Assembly: GCA_002409145.1 (NCBI GenBank)
Contig: DHUL01000040.1
Span: 16,590 to 69,209, forward strand
DNA length: 52,620 nt
Direction of reading: 5' to 3'
Source: Bacteroidales bacterium UBA5235
GTDB taxonomy: Bacteria; Bacteroidota; Bacteroidia; Bacteroidales; VadinHA17
The notes beneath the pieces are model-generated. The model saw only the letters and a program-made list of their open reading frames with translations. It made no database searches and was not told the DNA's origin. Numbering within the stretch: the stretch's first letter is position 1; every line of letters begins with the position of its first letter. Below are positions 48,664 through 52,620 of this stretch, in pieces. A program made the position numbers and the translations under genes.

Positions 48664-49800
48664 TCAGGTCAGTTTGATATCCAGTATTTGTTTCACTCTC
48701 TGGCTGCGGTATTCGCCTTCATGAACAGCAGTGGTACCGGCAATAATCTCATCGGAGAGATCAATCCTCACATCTCCCTTGTTGTCAGTCATAATCCTGA
48801 GGAGACTGACCAGGTTGTTTCCGAACATCCTGCTGGCATCGACTGACATTACGGCGGGGTAGTCAGACCTGCCTGCGATGGTGACACCTTTATTTATCAC
48901 TGTTCTGCCGTTCTCCGTCAGCTCGCAGTTTCCTCCGGAGGATGCGGCCAGGTCGATTATCACAGAGCCCGGCTTCATTCTCTCAACTGTTTCCCTGAGT
49001 ATAAGCACAGGGGCTTTTCTTCCTGGTATCTGGGCGGTGGCAATGATGACGTCAGCGACGGCGGCGTGCTCCTGTATCAGTGCCTGCTGTTTCTTCCGGA
49101 ACTCATCAGTCTGCTCCACGGCGTACCCTCCTGCTGCAGCATCTTCCGATGCTCCCTCAACCTCAATAAATTTTCCTCCCAGGCTTTTCACCTCGTCTCT
49201 CACAGCTGACCTGACGTCGAAGACCTCAACGACAGCTCCCAGCTTGCGTGCCACAGCAATAGCCTGCAATCCCGCCACTCCGGCGCCCAGGATGAGCACC
49301 CTGGCGGGTTTTATGGTGCCGGCGGCTGACATGAACATGGGGAAGAACCTCGGCAGCATGGTGGCGGCTTCAAGCACAGCCCTGTACCCTGAAACCGTCG
49401 CCATGGACGAGAGTATATCCATTGACTGCGCCCGGGTTATGCGTGGAACAAGGTCAAGAGCCATTACAGACAGTTTTCTTGACCGTGCCTTTTCAAGCCA
49501 CTCCCTGTTGGTAACCGGATCGAGAACAGTAAAGATCATCTGCCCTTCCCTGAAGAGCATGATATCTTCACTTACAGGAGGATTGACGGTAAGGAGCAGA
49601 CCGGCATCCCTGATCACCTCGCTTCTTCCTGCCACGGCAGCACCGGCAGCAAGGTACTGGTCATCAGAAGTAAAGGCTCCCTCTCCGGCACCAGTCTCAA
49701 CAAGGACCTTCAGCCCCAGTTTGACCAATGCAGCCGTTTCACCCGGGAGAAGGGCGACTCTTTTTTCACCTCCTGTTTCTCTAAGAATACCTGCGATCAT
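48664..49800 (-). CDS. pntAA: NAD(P) transhydrogenase, alpha subunit part 1 (NAD-binding)
   Basis: 378 residues, cytosolic domain I, related to alanine dehydrogenase. Visible features are the N-terminal AGILRETGGEKRVALLP, the Rossmann motif VLILGAGVAGLQAIAVARKLGA with VEVFDVRSAVRDEVKSLGG, the characteristic EQTDEFRKKQQALIQEH, VIATAQIPGRKAPVLI, and MKPGSVIIDLAASSGGNCE. Complete. It follows pgl by 28 bases and is followed two bases later by pntAB, so subunits are made together. Confidence 0.96.
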   Translation of the reverse strand: MIAGILRETGGEKRVALLPGETAALVKLGLKVLVETGAGEGAFTSDDQYLAAGAAVAGRSEVIRDAGLLLTVNPPVSEDIMLFREGQMIFTVLDPVTNREWLEKARSRKLSVMALDLVPRITRAQSMDILSSMATVSGYRAVLEAATMLPRFFPMFMSAAGTIKPARVLILGAGVAGLQAIAVARKLGAVVEVFDVRSAVRDEVKSLGGKFIEVEGASEDAAAGGYAVEQTDEFRKKQQALIQEHAAVADVIIATAQIPGRKAPVLILRETVERMKPGSVIIDLAASSGGNCELTENGRTVINKGVTIAGRSDYPAVMSVDASRMFGNNLVSLLRIMTDNKGDVRIDLSDEIIAGTTAVHEGEYRSQRVKQILDIKLT

Positions 49801-49828
49801 AGCCGGAATATTGCAAATTATTAAATTC

Positions 49829-50560
49829 TCAGGCTTTCAGAAGTGAGGCAGCTCCGGTATCGAGCATCCAGACCAGATGCCCCGAGCCGGGCATAATCCT
49901 GGCTGCCGGATAGAGTTCCGACCCGCTTTTGCCTTCCAGAACCTGTGATACGACTGATGCCTTCTCCTTGCCGGTAACAATGTAGTATATTTTTGATGAA
50001 TTATTTATCAGTCGTGCAGTAGCCGTAATTCTCTTTTGTTTCTTATCCGGCCTGGCAGCCACCTCGAAGAGCTGGCCGGAGGTGAACATGTCGGGCCTGT
50101 CAGGAAAGATGGAGGCTGTATGACCGTCACTGCCCAAGCCGAGCAACATCAGGTCAAACTGAGGTATGCCCCTGTATTCCGGCACCATGCTGCTCACCAG
50201 CTCGGAGTATTGCCTGGCCTCTGCAGCAGGGTCATCCTCACCCCGGATCCGGAAGATATTTACATCGGGTATCGGAACGTTCTGCAAGAGGCTTTCATAA
50301 GCCATCCTGTAATTGCTTTCTCTGTCCTCAGGTGATACGCATCTCTCGTCGACCCAGAAGACCAACATCTTTTCCCAGCTTATCCGTTCTGCATAGTTCT
50401 CTGAAAGATAGCGGAACAGGTATTCCGGTGTAGAGCCTCCGGAGAGAGCAATTGTATAATAGTGATCCGGCTCTATACGGTCGAGATCCTTGATCAGCAT
50501 TGCCGCTAAGCTTTGAGCCAGGGCTTCACGTGTGGGGAACACTCTGACTGAATATGGCAT
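49829..50560 (-). CDS. pgl: 6-phosphogluconolactonase
   Basis: 243 residues. Hydrolyses 6-phosphogluconolactone, the product of Zwf. Motifs of the NagB/RpiA-like fold are TIALSGGSTPEYLFRYL, LVFWVDERCVSPEDRESN, RIRGEDDPAAEARQYS, LMLLGLGSDGHTASIFPD, and VTGKEKASVVSQVL near the C-terminus. Complete and normal length. It starts 33 bases after the zwf stop. Confidence 0.95.
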   Translation of the reverse strand: MPYSVRVFPTREALAQSLAAMLIKDLDRIEPDHYYTIALSGGSTPEYLFRYLSENYAERISWEKMLVFWVDERCVSPEDRESNYRMAYESLLQNVPIPDVNIFRIRGEDDPAAEARQYSELVSSMVPEYRGIPQFDLMLLGLGSDGHTASIFPDRPDMFTSGQLFEVAARPDKKQKRITATARLINNSSKIYYIVTGKEKASVVSQVLEGKSGSELYPAARIMPGSGHLVWMLDTGAASLLKA

Positions 50561-50593
50561 AACAAATAAACAGTAATATGGATATAAAACTAA

Positions 50594-52120
50594 TTATAAT
50601 TCACAATAAACACCATCATCTGCAAGATTTTTACACGGATAACGCCATGTTAGCTCCGGTTCTTCAATCAGGGCATCAGCAGTTCCAGGCCCCCAGGTCC
50701 CGGCCGGATAACCATAAACCGGTATGGAAGGGTCATCTTTCCATGCCTGCAACACCGGGTTAAGAAACTTCCATGCAGCCAGTACCGCATCAGACCTGGT
50801 GTATAGTGTTGAGTCACCATTCATGCAGTCATATATCAGCCGCTCATACGCCTCAGGGATACGGCCCTCGGCAAAATCGGAGTAGTGGAAATCCATGTTA
50901 ACATTTCTTACCTTGAATCCTGCACCGGGAATCTTAATTCCAAACTTGAGAAGTATCCCTTCATCAGGCTGAATCCGTATTATCAGCTGGTTGCACCCCT
51001 CGCATGCACTCTCGCCTGAAAACAGGTAATGAGGCGTCGGCTTGAAATGGATGACTGCCTCGGTAACCCGGGTGGGCAGACGTTTGCCTGTCCTGATGTA
51101 AAAGGGGACCCCTCCCCATCTCCAGTTATCTATATAGAATTTCAGCGCTGCAAATGTCTCAGTCATCGATGCCTTGCTGACACCATCCTCTTCACGGTAA
51201 CCTCTCTGCCATTCACCTTTGACATGGGATCCGGTATACTGTCCCCTGATTGTCATTCTTCCAACATCTTCTGGCTTAATGGGCCGCAGCGATTCAAAGA
51301 CCTTGACAAGTTCATTCCTGATCGATGTTGAGTCAATAGATGACGGGGGTTCCATGGCAATGAAACCAACAAGGTGCAGTAGGTGGTTCTGGATCATGTC
51401 ACGTAATGCCCCTGTACCTTCGTAATATGAACCTCTTTTCTCCACTCCCAGGCTCTCTGAAGAGGTTATCTCGACGTGATTCACATAATTCCTGTTCCAC
51501 AGCGGCTCAAAAATACCATTGGAAAAGCGGGTGACCAGTATGTTCTGAACCGTCTCCTTTCCGAGATAATGGTCTATGCGGTAAAGCTGGCTCTCTTTCC
51601 AATGCTCCAGCAAAAGCCCGTTCAGGTGAACGGCGCTGGCATAGTCATAGCCGAAAGGTTTCTCGATGATCAGGCGCTTCCAGCCATCAGCCTCACTGTT
51701 CAGGCCCTGACCGGCAAGACCGGGAGAAATATCATCATAGGCTTCCGGCGGAACTGAAAGGTAAAAGAGGGTGTTGCCGGGAATATTCATCTCAGACCTC
51801 AACCGATTAAGGAACTCTGCAAGTTCCCGGTAATCACCCGCAACTGACGGATCAAGAGTAGTGTAGTAAAAATTCCGGGCAAAAGCATCCCCGGCGCCTA
51901 TTCCTTCATCACCAACCTTAACCGGGAGAGCACTTCTTACCTCATTCCTGTAAACCTTATTGTCTACCCTGCTCCTTCCCGTGGCAAGAACAGCAAACTT
52001 CTCCGGCATCAATCCCTGCATGAAAAGCTCATACAGAGCCGGAACAATCTTCCTCATGGCAAGATCACCCCTGCCTCCGAATATCACTATTATCTGGTTC
52101 TCCGACCTGTGTGTAATCAT
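50594..52120 (-). CDS. zwf: Glucose-6-phosphate 1-dehydrogenase
   Basis: 508 residues from the ATG at 52118-52120; an upstream ATG at 52219 would lie on the -7 element and add 33 unrelated residues. N-terminal NADP motif IIVIFGGRGDLAMRKIVPALYELF, then RLIIEKPFGYD, the active-site RIDHYLGKETVQNIL (His-Asp catalytic region) and the substrate-binding strand FYIRTGKRLPTRVTE, with C-terminal YERLIYDCMNGDSTLYTRSDAV. First step of the oxidative pentose-phosphate pathway, producing NADPH. First gene of a five-gene NADPH operon; gnd is not seen. Confidence 0.96.
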   Translation of the reverse strand: MITHRSENQIIVIFGGRGDLAMRKIVPALYELFMQGLMPEKFAVLATGRSRVDNKVYRNEVRSALPVKVGDEGIGAGDAFARNFYYTTLDPSVAGDYRELAEFLNRLRSEMNIPGNTLFYLSVPPEAYDDISPGLAGQGLNSEADGWKRLIIEKPFGYDYASAVHLNGLLLEHWKESQLYRIDHYLGKETVQNILVTRFSNGIFEPLWNRNYVNHVEITSSESLGVEKRGSYYEGTGALRDMIQNHLLHLVGFIAMEPPSSIDSTSIRNELVKVFESLRPIKPEDVGRMTIRGQYTGSHVKGEWQRGYREEDGVSKASMTETFAALKFYIDNWRWGGVPFYIRTGKRLPTRVTEAVIHFKPTPHYLFSGESACEGCNQLIIRIQPDEGILLKFGIKIPGAGFKVRNVNMDFHYSDFAEGRIPEAYERLIYDCMNGDSTLYTRSDAVLAAWKFLNPVLQAWKDDPSIPVYGYPAGTWGPGTADALIEEPELTWRYPCKNLADDGVYCEL

Positions 52121-52566
52121 ATTAAATTCTTTCCCTGATGAAGCATGCATCGTCTGAGCAAACAGCAGGGCACAATATCCCTGTGTTGAACTTTTTTCCC
52201 GTTGCTGCACTAAAAACAAATATAGAAAATTGAGCTCTTCTCTGGCATCCGGATCGGATAAAACAACTGATGTTGTTTAAAAGTTTATTGGACAAACCAT
52301 TACATTGAGGCTCCCGATTCATTGAGTTCGTGTTCATGCCAGGACAAATGTTGACTTACTCAACACTTGTTTAATATTTACACATTGACGTAATAAATTG
52401 AACCACTGTTCTTTAAATTATTTGGTCAATTTATGTGTTTAATTTATCTACACTTTGCATGGTAAAACAGCTGTTTATCGCTTCTTATATTATTGATTTA
52501 CATTATTTTATATGCAGCGGCATGCTTATTGGTATATATGTTAACAGACAATATAAATACAACTAT
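52121..52566. other. AT-rich intergenic region (446 bases)
   Basis: Divergent region between zwf and the plus-strand gene at 52567. It holds the zwf -7 element (52217-52224), a 7-bp hairpin AAACAAC-TGAT-GTTGTTT (52262-52279), a near-consensus TACACTTTG (52449-52457, one base too long), and a perfect 12-bp palindrome AAACAGCTGTTT (52465-52476). Otherwise I see no gene or RNA in it. Confidence 0.6.
52217..52224 (-). promoter_or_regulatory. -7 element of the zwf-pgl-pnt operon
   Basis: Minus-strand TATATTTG, exact TAnnTTTG match, 97 bases before the chosen zwf ATG. Confidence 0.5.
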
Positions 52567-52620
52567 ATGAAAAAGTTAATTATTCTTTTTATCGGCATCA
52601 ACCTCCTGAGCACAGGATTT
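52567..52620 (+). CDS. Start of an exported protein (runs off the window)
   Basis: Only 18 codons are present: ATG then KKLIILFIGINLLSTGF, which is the beginning of a signal peptide. Downstream sequence is absent, so no function can be given. Confidence 0.6.
   Translation, partial: MKKLIILFIGINLLSTGF

Noticed and set aside
48878..49846. 322-residue plus-strand frame opposite pntAA
   Set aside because: Serine/Pro/Thr-rich antisense shadow of pntAA, which is fully conserved.
52121..52219. Upstream start for zwf
   Set aside because: The added residues show no G6PDH similarity and the start lies on the promoter element; ATG 52118-52120 begins the conserved domain.
1..52620. tRNA, rRNA, insertion sequences or prophage genes
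   Set aside because: None was recognisable by eye; a tRNAscan/ISfinder run would be decisive, and any clear hit would overturn this.

Overview
The window looks like a chromosomal segment of a Bacteroidota bacterium, probably Bacteroidia. Evidence is the repeated use of the phylum's -7 promoter word TAnnTTTG, a BT_3928-type DoxX protein next to tpiA, a CarboxypepD_reg-containing TonB receptor, PF13568-like outer-membrane barrels, many lipoproteins, and almost no Shine-Dalgarno sequences. The species cannot be named from sequence alone. No rRNA, tRNA, CRISPR, integrase or transposase is visible.

Layout. 1-4145 (minus): 3' truncated cardiolipin synthase, an outer-membrane barrel, a TlpA thioredoxin, an unrecognised exported protein with an HEEYH motif, and a small Zn-ribbon protein. 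4352-7204: an SSB paralogue without the usual acidic tail, convergent with iorAB (indolepyruvate:ferredoxin oxidoreductase). 7322-11211 (plus): a surface unit of CarboxypepD_reg protein, TonB-dependent receptor and TonB-like transducer. 11217-15330: SRAP protein, serine hydrolase, an ankyrin/barrel protein and a lipoprotein. 15408-17059 (minus): cdaA and folP. 17176-24728 (plus): a compact unit of PAS protein, tmk, BT_3928-like protein, tpiA and a 1493-residue exported protein of unknown function. 24777-28196: YfcE-like phosphodiesterase, rsmE, an SPFH / ribbon-helix-helix / Zn-ribbon operon, and a methyltransferase. 28168-31887 (minus): two zinc-metallopeptidase lipoproteins. 32025-36795: ECF sigma factor with a small downstream gene, uvrA and a DUF1295 membrane protein.

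36827-45580 is an arsenic-resistance island. Arm 1 is rhodanese-like protein, arsC, arsM and ACR3 (arsenate reduction, methylation, arsenite export). Arm 2 is an ArsP-type permease. Arm 3 is arsE-arsF-arsG (aromatic/organic arsenicals). Arm 4 is arsR. A two-component system and a divergent cysteine-rich exported protein sit in the middle. Four copies of a 20-bp palindrome, ATTTCG-N8-CGAAAT (one with a single mismatch), lie directly upstream of the four arms and very probably are ArsR operators, so the island can be read as one regulon.

45707-52120: a secreted class-I glutamine-amidotransferase-like hydrolase, then zwf-pgl-pntAA-pntAB-pntB (minus), which joins the oxidative pentose-phosphate entry steps to a proton-translocating transhydrogenase in an NADPH-supply operon. 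The window ends in an AT-rich intergenic region and the first 18 codons of an exported protein.

Structures not explained by genes: arrays of degenerate 7-8-bp units filling four intergenic gaps (two clearly the same family), three GATAT(T/C) repeats at exact 11-bp spacing in the SPFH operon promoter, an 8-bp inverted repeat touching the sigma-factor start codon, and a 30-bp near-duplication at the 3' end of ssb.
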